Shown: positions 45,242 through 53,187 of the stretch, piece by piece
Position numbering within the stretch: position 1 is the first letter of the stretch
Layout of the letters: the number at the start of each line of letters is the position of its first letter
NCBI GenBank assembly: GCA_934486785.1
Contig: CAKSQK010000008.1
Coordinates: 1 to 64,000, forward strand
Length of the DNA stretch: 64,000 nucleotides
Source of the DNA: an uncultured Niabella sp.
GTDB taxonomy: Bacteria > Bacteroidota > Bacteroidia > Chitinophagales > Chitinophagaceae
Direction of reading: 5' to 3'
Made by a program: the position numbers and the translations under genes
The notes under the pieces: model-generated
Database searches by the model: none
What the model saw: the letters and a program-made list of their open reading frames with translations, nothing else
Told to the model about the DNA's origin: nothing

Positions 45242-48200
45242 TTGTTTAAGCAAATTATAAGTTTCATTTTATGGGCTGTATGGTGTTGCAGCAGCAATAG
45301 TATTGCGCAGCGCGTTCAATTTAGGAATTATACAGTCAACAATGGCTTACCCTCAAACACGGTTTGGAATATCATTCAGGATGACCAGGGTTTTATATGG
45401 TTGGGAACTAAAAATGGCTTAACAAAGTTCGATGGTATTCATTTTAAAAATTATCAGATAAGCGGACAGGGTTTATCGTTTATTCATTCCATTAGCAGGG
45501 TTGATGAAAATATTTATTGGATAGGAACTGAAAACGGGCTTTTCAGCCTTGACATGACCACTGAGCAGTTTACGCCTGTGAGCGGGGTATCAAAAGATAT
45601 TGTTTTCAGTATTCTTGTAGATAACAACAAGAACAAGTGGGTGGCTACCAGCCGTAACGGCGTTTATTTTTTCAACAACAATTCAGTTAAAAACTTTACG
45701 GCTACAAACAATTCTCAGGGCCTTTCTTCCAACCAGGTAAGGCGGCTGGCAGAAGATGACGAGGGCAGAATTTGGATGGGAACCTTTGGAGAAGGAATTG
45801 ATATTTATGATCCCCGCTCGGGATCTTTTTCGCGCTTAAAAAAAGGAATCAGCCCTTCAGACATTTCAGGTAATTATATACTCACGTTATACAAAGACCT
45901 TAGCGGCAATATATGGGTGGGAACTTTATCTGACGGTTTGAGCGTGTGGATTAAAAATGAGAATCGCTTTAAAGTATACAGACAGGGCACCAACTCCATT
46001 AACGATAATATTGTAAGGGCTGTGTACCAGCCCAACAAAAATGAAGTTTTTATTGGTACAGAATATGGACTGAATATTTTAAATATAACTACCAATACTT
46101 TTACTTACTACAACAAGAAAATTTACGACCCTTACAGCATCAGCGACAATTCGGTATATACAATTTATGGGGATCGTGATGGCGGCATTTGGGTGGGTAC
46201 TTTTTTTGGCGGCGTCAACTATTTTCATTCGCGCGCCTCTAATTTTGAATTGTTTTATTCTACCGGAGAGCAGAATTCGCTATCAGGCAATGCTGTAAGT
46301 TGTTTTCTTGAAGATAAACCGGGTTATTTTTGGGTGGGCACCGAAAATGGCGGCCTTAATTATTTTGATGCGAATAACAAAACTTTTGCCCGGTACCCGT
46401 TCAGGCCGGGCCAGGAAAAACTTTCACACTATAATATACATGCTTTATACAAAGACAAAAAAGGCAGGCTGTGGATTGGCACCTTTACAGGTGGTTTAAA
46501 TATTTATGACCCGTCAAACGGGTCTGTAGAAACGTATTCGCATGATCATGCCGATCCTAATTCTCTCAGCAATAACAGCGTGTACGCCATTTATGAAGAC
46601 AAGAAAGGTGTGATATGGGTGGGCACTGTAAAAGGTTTGAATATTTACAATGAGACCACCGGTAATTTTACCCGCGTTACTGACCACGGGTTGGACAATA
46701 GTTGCATTTACGAATTGTATGAAGACAATGATAATAATTTTTGGATTGCGACATATGAAAAGGGACTGATGGGTTTTAACCGTGTTACAGGCAAATGGGT
46801 AAAATACGGTCTAAACGGGGAGAACGGTATTTCTTCTAATAAAATCATTTCATTATTAGACGATGGGAAAGGAAATCTTTGGCTGGGAACAGATGGCGGC
46901 GGGCTTTGCAGGTTCAACGTAAAACAGCAAAACTTTACAACGTTTGGTATGCAACACGGAATTCCCTCTATTGTTTATGGATTATTGGCAGATGATGCAG
47001 GAGATCTTTGGCTCTCTACAAATGATGGTATTGTGAAATTTTCTCCTTTAGACAAAAAGGTTTGGTCTTATACCAGCCATGATAATTTGCAGGGAAGGAT
47101 GTTTAATTACAATGCCTACTATAAAGCTTCTGATGGAAAAATGTTTTTTGGCGGTATCAATGGGTTTAATGCTTTCTTTCCGCAACAAATCAATACAAAG
47201 GCGTCCAATTCCAACATCGCAATCACAAACCTGAAATTATTTAATAAGGATGTTGGCATCACAGACAAAGATTCTCCGCTTGAACAACTGATCGGGTTTA
47301 CAAAAAACATCACGTTAAAACACACCCAGGATGTAATCACTTTTGAATATGCCACACTCAATTATCACAACCCTTCAAAAATACGTTATGCGTTTATGAT
47401 GGAAGGTTTTGAAGATGACTGGAATTATGTTAATAACCAGCGCAATGCCACCTATACCAATTTGCCTCCCGGCAATTATGTGTTTAAAGTAAAATCAACC
47501 GATTCATTTGGTAATTGGATAGATAAGCATGCCATTGTGCATATTACTGTGCGGCCACCATTTTACAGAACAACATTCGCTTACATTATATATCTTTTAG
47601 TAATTACATCAGGAGTGATTCTTTTCAGAAATGTGATGCGTAAAAGGCTGCGCCGCAAAAATCAAATAAGGCTGGAAAGGCTGGAAGTACAGAAGGAACA
47701 CGAGTTCTACCAGCAAAAAATGGATTTCTTTACCACGATGGCACACGAACTCCGTACGCCACTGTCTCTCATTATGGCGCCGCTGGAAAAACTACTGGCT
47801 ACCGAAAAAGAACATGAAACCGTTAAGCAGTTGAACGTGATGGAAGACAATACCAATCGTCTTCAAACACTCATTAACCAGTTGCTGGATTTCAGAAGAA
47901 TTGAAAGCGATATTTATAACATACGAAAAGAAAAAATTGAACTGATCTCATTTATCCAGTCGGTATATGCCCGGTTTACGCCTATTGCCAATCAAAAAAA
48001 CATCAGGTTTGCGCTTGCTACAGATTTTGACCAGCTTGATATAGAAGCTGATCCCGAAGCGTTACAAAAGATATTGAACAACCTCCTGATCAACGCTTTT
48101 AAATTTGCCAAAACTACTGTACGCTTAAAAGTAAAAAAAACAACTGCTGAAGATAAAAAGCTGGTTTCTATCAGTGTTGTGGATGATGGCATTGGCATTC

Positions 48201-49258
48201 CGGATGAGCAACTGGATGATGTGTTCAAACCCTTCTTCAAAGTTAATTCACAAGGGCATAAAGCAAAAAATATTGGTGGCACAGGTATTGGTTTATCGCT
48301 GGCGAAAGCACTTGCGCACAAACATGAAGGCGAACTGACTGTGGAAAGCATACAGGAAGAGCAAACCACATTTACTTTTACGATGCCCTATCAGGAAAAA
48401 CTCATTGCTAAGCAACGCAATCAATCTCATAAAGAAGGACCGCCTGCCAAAGCTGATATATTGGTGGTGGAAGACAACCTGAATATGCTGGACTATCTTT
48501 CTTCGAGCCTGAAGGCAGAAGGTTATCATACCATTTGTGCCATTAATGGTGAGGAAGCGCTGCAGCTTTTGGAAAACAGTAATGCAGACATTATTATTTC
48601 TGATGTAATGATGCCTGAGATGGATGGCATCACTTTGTGCAGGCATGTTAAAACAAACATCAAATCAAGCCATATACCTGTGGTTCTTTTAACAGCAAAA
48701 AGCAATAGCGATACAGAAATAGAAGGCATTGAAAGCGGCGCAGATGCTTATATCATGAAACCGTTTAAATTGAAGCAGCTTACCGCTACCATTAAAAACC
48801 TGCTTGATTCCAGAGTAAAGCTGAAAGAAAAATTTGGCGGGCAGCCGTTTACAGATGCAAACATTCTTAGTACCAATACGCATGATAAAAACTTTATTGA
48901 ACAGATCACAAAAATTATTGAAGACAGAATTGACGATTACCAGTTGTCTGTGGAAGAATTAAGCAAGGAGCTGTCCATGAGCCGTTCCACCCTGCATAAA
49001 AAACTAAAAGGCATATCCGGTTATGTGCCAAACGAGTTCATCCGGCTCATCCGTTTAAAAAATGCAGCAAAATTGCTTATTTCAGGCGATTATAATATTT
49101 CTGAGGTAGGATATAAAACAGGATTTAATTCACCTTCTTATTTTTCCAGGTGCTTCATTCAGCAGTTTAAATTAACACCATCCGAATTTGTTGAAAAATA
49201 TAATTCTGTAAAGCCGGATGAAGTTTTTGATATTAAATTAAATGAAACCGATGTATAA
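45242..49258 (+). CDS. Hybrid two-component sensor/AraC-type response regulator (HTCS)
   Basis: This 1338-residue one-protein signalling system spans the inner membrane. After a signal peptide come about 13-14 propeller repeats with W(I/V/L)GT motifs (about 30-700) and a Y_Y_Y domain (about 700-770). A transmembrane helix (about 776-797) leads to HisKA with phospho-His in MAHELRTPLS (about 835) and HATPase (DDGIGIPDE near 981). A receiver follows (VVEDN near 1073, phospho-Asp in ISDVMMPEMDG near 1121), then an AraC helix-turn-helix (about 1230-1330). It would sense a glycan fragment and induce this locus. The start is TTG, since no in-frame ATG precedes the signal; AAAAGGGA lies upstream. Confidence 0.96.
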   Translation: MFKQIISFILWAVWCCSSNSIAQRVQFRNYTVNNGLPSNTVWNIIQDDQGFIWLGTKNGLTKFDGIHFKNYQISGQGLSFIHSISRVDENIYWIGTENGLFSLDMTTEQFTPVSGVSKDIVFSILVDNNKNKWVATSRNGVYFFNNNSVKNFTATNNSQGLSSNQVRRLAEDDEGRIWMGTFGEGIDIYDPRSGSFSRLKKGISPSDISGNYILTLYKDLSGNIWVGTLSDGLSVWIKNENRFKVYRQGTNSINDNIVRAVYQPNKNEVFIGTEYGLNILNITTNTFTYYNKKIYDPYSISDNSVYTIYGDRDGGIWVGTFFGGVNYFHSRASNFELFYSTGEQNSLSGNAVSCFLEDKPGYFWVGTENGGLNYFDANNKTFARYPFRPGQEKLSHYNIHALYKDKKGRLWIGTFTGGLNIYDPSNGSVETYSHDHADPNSLSNNSVYAIYEDKKGVIWVGTVKGLNIYNETTGNFTRVTDHGLDNSCIYELYEDNDNNFWIATYEKGLMGFNRVTGKWVKYGLNGENGISSNKIISLLDDGKGNLWLGTDGGGLCRFNVKQQNFTTFGMQHGIPSIVYGLLADDAGDLWLSTNDGIVKFSPLDKKVWSYTSHDNLQGRMFNYNAYYKASDGKMFFGGINGFNAFFPQQINTKASNSNIAITNLKLFNKDVGITDKDSPLEQLIGFTKNITLKHTQDVITFEYATLNYHNPSKIRYAFMMEGFEDDWNYVNNQRNATYTNLPPGNYVFKVKSTDSFGNWIDKHAIVHITVRPPFYRTTFAYIIYLLVITSGVILFRNVMRKRLRRKNQIRLERLEVQKEHEFYQQKMDFFTTMAHELRTPLSLIMAPLEKLLATEKEHETVKQLNVMEDNTNRLQTLINQLLDFRRIESDIYNIRKEKIELISFIQSVYARFTPIANQKNIRFALATDFDQLDIEADPEALQKILNNLLINAFKFAKTTVRLKVKKTTAEDKKLVSISVVDDGIGIPDEQLDDVFKPFFKVNSQGHKAKNIGGTGIGLSLAKALAHKHEGELTVESIQEEQTTFTFTMPYQEKLIAKQRNQSHKEGPPAKADILVVEDNLNMLDYLSSSLKAEGYHTICAINGEEALQLLENSNADIIISDVMMPEMDGITLCRHVKTNIKSSHIPVVLLTAKSNSDTEIEGIESGADAYIMKPFKLKQLTATIKNLLDSRVKLKEKFGGQPFTDANILSTNTHDKNFIEQITKIIEDRIDDYQLSVEELSKELSMSRSTLHKKLKGISGYVPNEFIRLIRLKNAAKLLISGDYNISEVGYKTGFNSPSYFSRCFIQQFKLTPSEFVEKYNSVKPDEVFDIKLNETDV

Positions 49259-50666
49259 AATATTCTTATTCCTGATAGCACTTCTTACCGCCAATGCTGT
49301 TCACGCGCAAAACCCGTCAAAGCCTAACATTATTATTATTGTGGCTGATGACCTTGGCTGGGGCGACGTGGGTTTTAATAACAGCGAAATCAAAACGCCA
49401 AATCTCGATCGGCTTTCGCAGGAAGGTGTGGTACTCAACCGGTATTATGTTACGCCCATCTGCTCGCCAACGCGTGCCGGATTAATGACGGGCCGCTATC
49501 CTAACAGGTTTGGCCTGCGCCAGAATGTAATTGCACCATGGCTGAATTTTGGCGTGGATACGACCGAGGAATTTCTTCCCCAATTATTAGCCAAAGCGGG
49601 GTATAAAAACAGGGCTGCTATTGGCAAATGGCACCTGGGTCATGCAAAAAGAGCTTATTTACCTTTGAACCGTGGCTTTACGCATTTTTATGGACACTAT
49701 AACGGCGCTATAGATTTTTTTACACAGGAAAGAGAAGGAGAGCGAGACTGGCATAACGACTGGGAAACTTCTTTTGACAAAGGTTACGCAACAGACCTGA
49801 TTACAAATGAAACGCTGAAATGTATCAGGGCATATAAAAATGATGGTCCTTTCTTTTTATACATCGCATATAATGCGCCGCACTCGCCCTTACAGGCAAA
49901 AGAAAGTGATTTAAACAAATATGGATATGATGCTTCAAAACCAAAGTTTGGCAGTGCCGGTGCCGCTAATAGTGCAGCATTGAATGGAAGGGGAAATACC
50001 AAACGACAGACCTATGCAGCCATGGTTACCTCAATGGATGAGGGCATTGGAAAAATTTTAAATACATTGAAGCAGGAGGGGCTGGAAGAAAATACGCTTA
50101 TTCTTTTTCACAGCGATAACGGCGCAGAAACAGAACAGGGTGGAAGCAGCGGAACGTTGCGCGGACGAAAATTTCAGGAGTGGGATGGAGGCGTAAGAGC
50201 GCCGGCTGTTATAAAATGGCCTAAAGGCTTTGAAGGCGGTAAAAGCCTGGATCAGTTGACAGGTTATATTGACGTGGCCCCAACAATTTATGAAATAACA
50301 GGCCTGCAATCAAAACCTGCTAAAAAATACGATGGTATCAGTATCTTGCCGGCATTAAAAAATACACAGCAAAATATTGAAAGGTCAATTTATTTGGGCT
50401 ACGGCAGTATCATAAGGGATGAATGGAAGCTGGTAAAAGCCAATTCAGGCAATTCCAAAATGGAATTGGAGGAAGATATGTTGTTCAATATTAAAAACGA
50501 CCCAGGTGAAACAAAAAATGTAAAAAGCAGCAACCCTGTCGTTTACCGCGCTTTGATTGAAGAGGTGAAGCAATACGATACGATACAATCGGCATTAACA
50601 GTACCGCCGTTTGGCGAGGGGCGCAAAACATTTAAAGCACCAAAAAACTGGGACATTAAAGAGTAA
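49242..50666 (+). CDS. S1-family sulfatase 6
   Basis: The 474-residue protein has a signal peptide ending at AVHAQ, metal ligands in VADDLGWGD (about 34-42) and active site CSPTR with Cys74. GKWHLGHA and FHSDNGAETEQGG follow. The pattern GWGDVGFNN ... GLMTGRYPNRFGL is that of arylsulfatase B-like enzymes. The gene overlaps the end of the regulator gene by 17 bases; the second ATG at 49251 still overlaps by 8. Translation is therefore probably coupled to that of the regulator. galM follows 7 bases later. Confidence 0.92.
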   Translation: MKPMYKIFLFLIALLTANAVHAQNPSKPNIIIIVADDLGWGDVGFNNSEIKTPNLDRLSQEGVVLNRYYVTPICSPTRAGLMTGRYPNRFGLRQNVIAPWLNFGVDTTEEFLPQLLAKAGYKNRAAIGKWHLGHAKRAYLPLNRGFTHFYGHYNGAIDFFTQEREGERDWHNDWETSFDKGYATDLITNETLKCIRAYKNDGPFFLYIAYNAPHSPLQAKESDLNKYGYDASKPKFGSAGAANSAALNGRGNTKRQTYAAMVTSMDEGIGKILNTLKQEGLEENTLILFHSDNGAETEQGGSSGTLRGRKFQEWDGGVRAPAVIKWPKGFEGGKSLDQLTGYIDVAPTIYEITGLQSKPAKKYDGISILPALKNTQQNIERSIYLGYGSIIRDEWKLVKANSGNSKMELEEDMLFNIKNDPGETKNVKSSNPVVYRALIEEVKQYDTIQSALTVPPFGEGRKTFKAPKNWDIKE

Positions 50667-50673
50667 ATAAAAT

Positions 50674-51777
50674 ATGAAATTAGTTGTACTTGTTTTAGCA
50701 GCCCTGCTTAGCCAAAGCGTTTCAGCACAGGTTCCAAAATTGCCTGATGCCAAAAATTTTGACACCGTGGTAAAAGGGAAAAAAATATCCCTGTATTATA
50801 TTCAAAATAAAAACGGTTATAAAGCCGCCATTACCAACCTCGGTGGAAAAATGGCAGGGTTTATTGTAAAAGACAAAAAAGGCAACTGGGTAGATGTTGT
50901 ACCGGGATATGACCGCGTCAAGCCTTATTTTGCTGATAAATCTGCCGGCGCTATTGTTGGGCGTTTTGCCAACCGCATTGCAAAGGGCAGGTTTACCCTG
51001 GATGGTAAAGAATACCAGTTGCCGGTTAACAATGGCGAAAATACGCTTCACGGCGGGCCAATGGGTTTTTACGCGCAGGTATGGGAAGCCAAACAACTGG
51101 ATGCATCAGCGCTTCAGCTTAATTATTTTTCCAAACATGGGGAAGAAGGTTTCCCTGGCAACCTGAATGTAAAAGTGGTATACCGGTTAACAGATAAAAA
51201 TGAATTGGTGATTACTTATGAAGCCACAACAGATCAGCGGACACACATTAACCTTACCAACCACAATTACTGGAATTTGAATGGCGAAGGCGACGGGCTG
51301 ATTGATGATCACCGGTTGCAAATATTTGCTTCAAAGTACACACCTGTCAATAAAAACCTCATTCCTACCGGCATAGCGCCCGTAAAAAATACGCCGTTCA
51401 ATTTTTTAAAAATGCGCACCATAAAAGACAGCCTGCAATCAGGCCATGAGCAATTACTTTTTGCCAATGGATATGACCACAATTTTGTATTGGACAAGGG
51501 GCTGACTAAAAAGCCGCAACTGGCTGCTATTGCGGTGGGCGACAAATCCGGCATTGTTTTAAAAGTGTATACTACCGAGCCGGGCATCCAGTTTTATGGC
51601 GGCAATTTTATGACGGGTAAAAACACATGGAAAAACGGAACTAAAAATGATTTTCGCACGGCGCTGGCTTTGGAAACACAGCATTTTCCTGACTCGCCTA
51701 ACCAGCCGCAGTTTCCATCTACAGTGCTGAACCCCGGCAAAGTGTTTACCTCTACCACCATTTATAAAGTAGAATAA
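50674..51777 (+). CDS. galM: Exported aldose 1-epimerase (mutarotase)
   Basis: The 367-residue protein has a signal peptide ending at VSAQ, so it works in the periplasm. It interconverts alpha and beta anomers of a free sugar such as galactose. Family motifs include VGRFANRIAKGRFTLDG, the ligand-binding NGENTLHGG, catalytic His in INLTNHNYWNLNGEG (about 190-204), and catalytic Glu in FRTALALETQHFPDSPNQP (about 335). It forms the end of the locus, directly behind sulfatase 6, and fits release of a hexose such as galactose from the glycan. It faces the TPR gene with 11 bases between. Confidence 0.94.
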   Translation: MKLVVLVLAALLSQSVSAQVPKLPDAKNFDTVVKGKKISLYYIQNKNGYKAAITNLGGKMAGFIVKDKKGNWVDVVPGYDRVKPYFADKSAGAIVGRFANRIAKGRFTLDGKEYQLPVNNGENTLHGGPMGFYAQVWEAKQLDASALQLNYFSKHGEEGFPGNLNVKVVYRLTDKNELVITYEATTDQRTHINLTNHNYWNLNGEGDGLIDDHRLQIFASKYTPVNKNLIPTGIAPVKNTPFNFLKMRTIKDSLQSGHEQLLFANGYDHNFVLDKGLTKKPQLAAIAVGDKSGIVLKVYTTEPGIQFYGGNFMTGKNTWKNGTKNDFRTALALETQHFPDSPNQPQFPSTVLNPGKVFTSTTIYKVE

Positions 51778-51788
51778 ACGGCACCAGG

Positions 51789-52952
51789 TTATTTACAATT
51801 TTCCCTGATGGTTTCATAGGCTGCTTTGTAGCCCAGCTCGCCGGCTTTTGAAAGATCCAGGCAGCCGCCCTCTTTATCGCCGTTAAATATTTTGGCAGAA
51901 CCCCTGTTAAAATAAGCTTGCGGCAGTGTGGCCTTGTCGTTATGTTTGATCAGCGCATCCATTTCAGTTATTACCTGCGAATATTTTTTCTGCTGTAGCA
52001 GAAGGTTGCCGTATCGAAGCAGCACTTCGCTGTAGTTAACGGACTCATCTAAAACCGGCGCCCGCGCCAGGTAAGCATAATCATTTGCAGCGCCGTAACT
52101 GTCGCCCAGCTTTTCTTTGGCAAGCGCCCTCAGGTAATAGGCTTCTGCGGCTGAGTCTGTTTCAATGGCTTTCGTCAGTTCTGCAACAGCGCCCGCATAA
52201 TCGCCTTTGTTATATTTTTGTTTGCCATTTAAAAGAAGTGAATGGCCTGCAGGTTTTCCGGTTTTTGTAACGGCTTGTTGAGGGCTTACGGTTTTTGCTG
52301 CATCGCTTACGCTTGCTGGCTTTGCGGATGATGGCAGGGCAACAGTTGCCGCAGCGCCGCCTTCCTCAGTTGTTTTGTGTGCTTTGTAAGTACCGTCTGA
52401 TACTTCTTCCAGCGTTTTATCAATAACCAAACGCGCTGTTTCTGGCGCTACGTCAGATGCGATCCTGAGCAGCTTTCTTCCCTGTTTGAAGTCTTCCAGC
52501 TCCAGCAGCGAAAGTCCTTTAAACATACTGGTCCTGTAATCGTTGCTCACCAGGCGGTCAATCTGGTCGCACAAAGAGATGCAGCGCTCATAATCGCCTA
52601 CCAGGTACAGTTGTTTCACCTTTTCAAATTCTTGTGTAAACGCCATTTCCTCTACGGTGTAACTCATATTTTTCAGGGCGTTGAAAATATCATAATAATC
52701 TTTCAGGTAATCTTTTTCGGTAATGTCAGTCCTGTTTTTTACGGCAGTTTCAAAACCATATGCATAACCGGTTCTATAGCTGCCCGATTTTGTTTTGATC
52801 TTTGGAACATCAACCCTGCAGGGTTCTGCATTAAAACAATAACCATTGATGTAGCCGGTGCGGTAGCCTCTTTCATAATTGCTTTGCGAAAGTGCAGGCA
52901 GGGTGGTAATCAGCAGGATGAACGGTAATAAGGCAAGTCTGTATTTTATCAT
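51789..52952 (-). CDS. Exported TPR-repeat protein
   Basis: The 387-residue protein has a signal peptide ending at ALSQ, then two short segments rich in Gly and Tyr (YERGYRTGYINGY, SYRTGYAYGFE). A helical region follows, then a low-complexity linker of Ala, Ser and Pro (about 190-235), and finally about three tetratricopeptide repeats (about 235-380). Two Cys near residue 40-46 and two near the C terminus could form disulfides. The function is unknown; TPR proteins usually mediate protein contacts. Its gene is divergent from the trp operon and convergent with galM. Confidence 0.75.
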   Translation of the reverse strand: MIKYRLALLPFILLITTLPALSQSNYERGYRTGYINGYCFNAEPCRVDVPKIKTKSGSYRTGYAYGFETAVKNRTDITEKDYLKDYYDIFNALKNMSYTVEEMAFTQEFEKVKQLYLVGDYERCISLCDQIDRLVSNDYRTSMFKGLSLLELEDFKQGRKLLRIASDVAPETARLVIDKTLEEVSDGTYKAHKTTEEGGAAATVALPSSAKPASVSDAAKTVSPQQAVTKTGKPAGHSLLLNGKQKYNKGDYAGAVAELTKAIETDSAAEAYYLRALAKEKLGDSYGAANDYAYLARAPVLDESVNYSEVLLRYGNLLLQQKKYSQVITEMDALIKHNDKATLPQAYFNRGSAKIFNGDKEGGCLDLSKAGELGYKAAYETIRENCK

Positions 52953-52966
52953 CTGATCGTTTTGTA

Positions 52967-52974
52967 CAAAAATA
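52967..52974 (-). promoter_or_regulatory. Candidate -7 box of the TPR gene
   Basis: Minus-strand TATTTTTG matches TAnnTTTG and ends 14 bases before the TPR start codon. No TTTG is found 19-20 bases further upstream. Confidence 0.4.
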
Positions 52975-53019
52975 TAACTTTTAAAACCGATTGTTCCGGC
53001 AGGTATTTTGCAAAAAATT

Positions 53020-53050
53020 TTTGTTCACATTCTTTTCAACTATATATTTG
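53020..53050 (+). promoter_or_regulatory. Promoter of the trp operon
   Basis: TTTG at 53020-53023, a 19-base spacer and TATATTTG at 53043-53050 match the Bacteroidota consensus fully. Transcription should begin at about 53054-53056, that is, at the leader peptide's start codon. Confidence 0.85.
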
Positions 53051-53055
53051 CTGAA

Positions 53056-53109
53056 ATGAAATTGAATTGCAATAACTTTTGGTGGTGGCACATAACTCTT
53101 CAGGGGTAG
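53056..53109 (+). CDS. trpL: Tryptophan leader peptide (MKLNCNNFWWWHITLQG)
   Basis: This 17-codon frame starts a few bases behind the trp promoter and contains three Trp codons in a row (TGG at 53080-53088). In ribosome-mediated attenuation, scarce Trp-tRNA stalls the ribosome at such codons. The stop codon TAG (53107-53109) overlaps a GGGGT segment (53103-53107) that can pair with ACCCC (53149-53153), the start of the terminator stem. A stalled ribosome would leave GGGGT free to block the terminator, and a ribosome at the stop codon would cover it. There is almost no 5' leader before the ATG. The model is inferred; the reading frame and pairings are directly visible. Confidence 0.85.
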   Translation: MKLNCNNFWWWHITLQG

Positions 53110-53153
53110 GTGATGCTATGATCATTAAGTTGAGAAATATATTCCAGAACCCC
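53103..53153 (+). promoter_or_regulatory. Predicted antiterminator pairing of the trp leader
   Basis: GGGGT at 53103-53107 is complementary to ACCCC at 53149-53153, and the latter includes the first four bases of the terminator's left arm. The two structures exclude each other. A weaker pairing of the Trp-codon region (53077-53082) with 53144-53149 also exists. Five base pairs over a long loop is short, so additional contacts are likely. Confidence 0.5.
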
Positions 53154-53173
53154 GGTAAATACCGGGGTTTTTT
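53150..53173 (+). terminator. Trp attenuator terminator
   Basis: CCCCGGT pairs with ACCGGGG around a four-base loop and is followed at once by six T. It lies 14 bases before the trpE ATG and downstream of the leader peptide, so it can only act as a premature terminator of the trp transcript. Confidence 0.88.
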
Positions 53174-53187
53174 GTTAAAAAGCAAAC

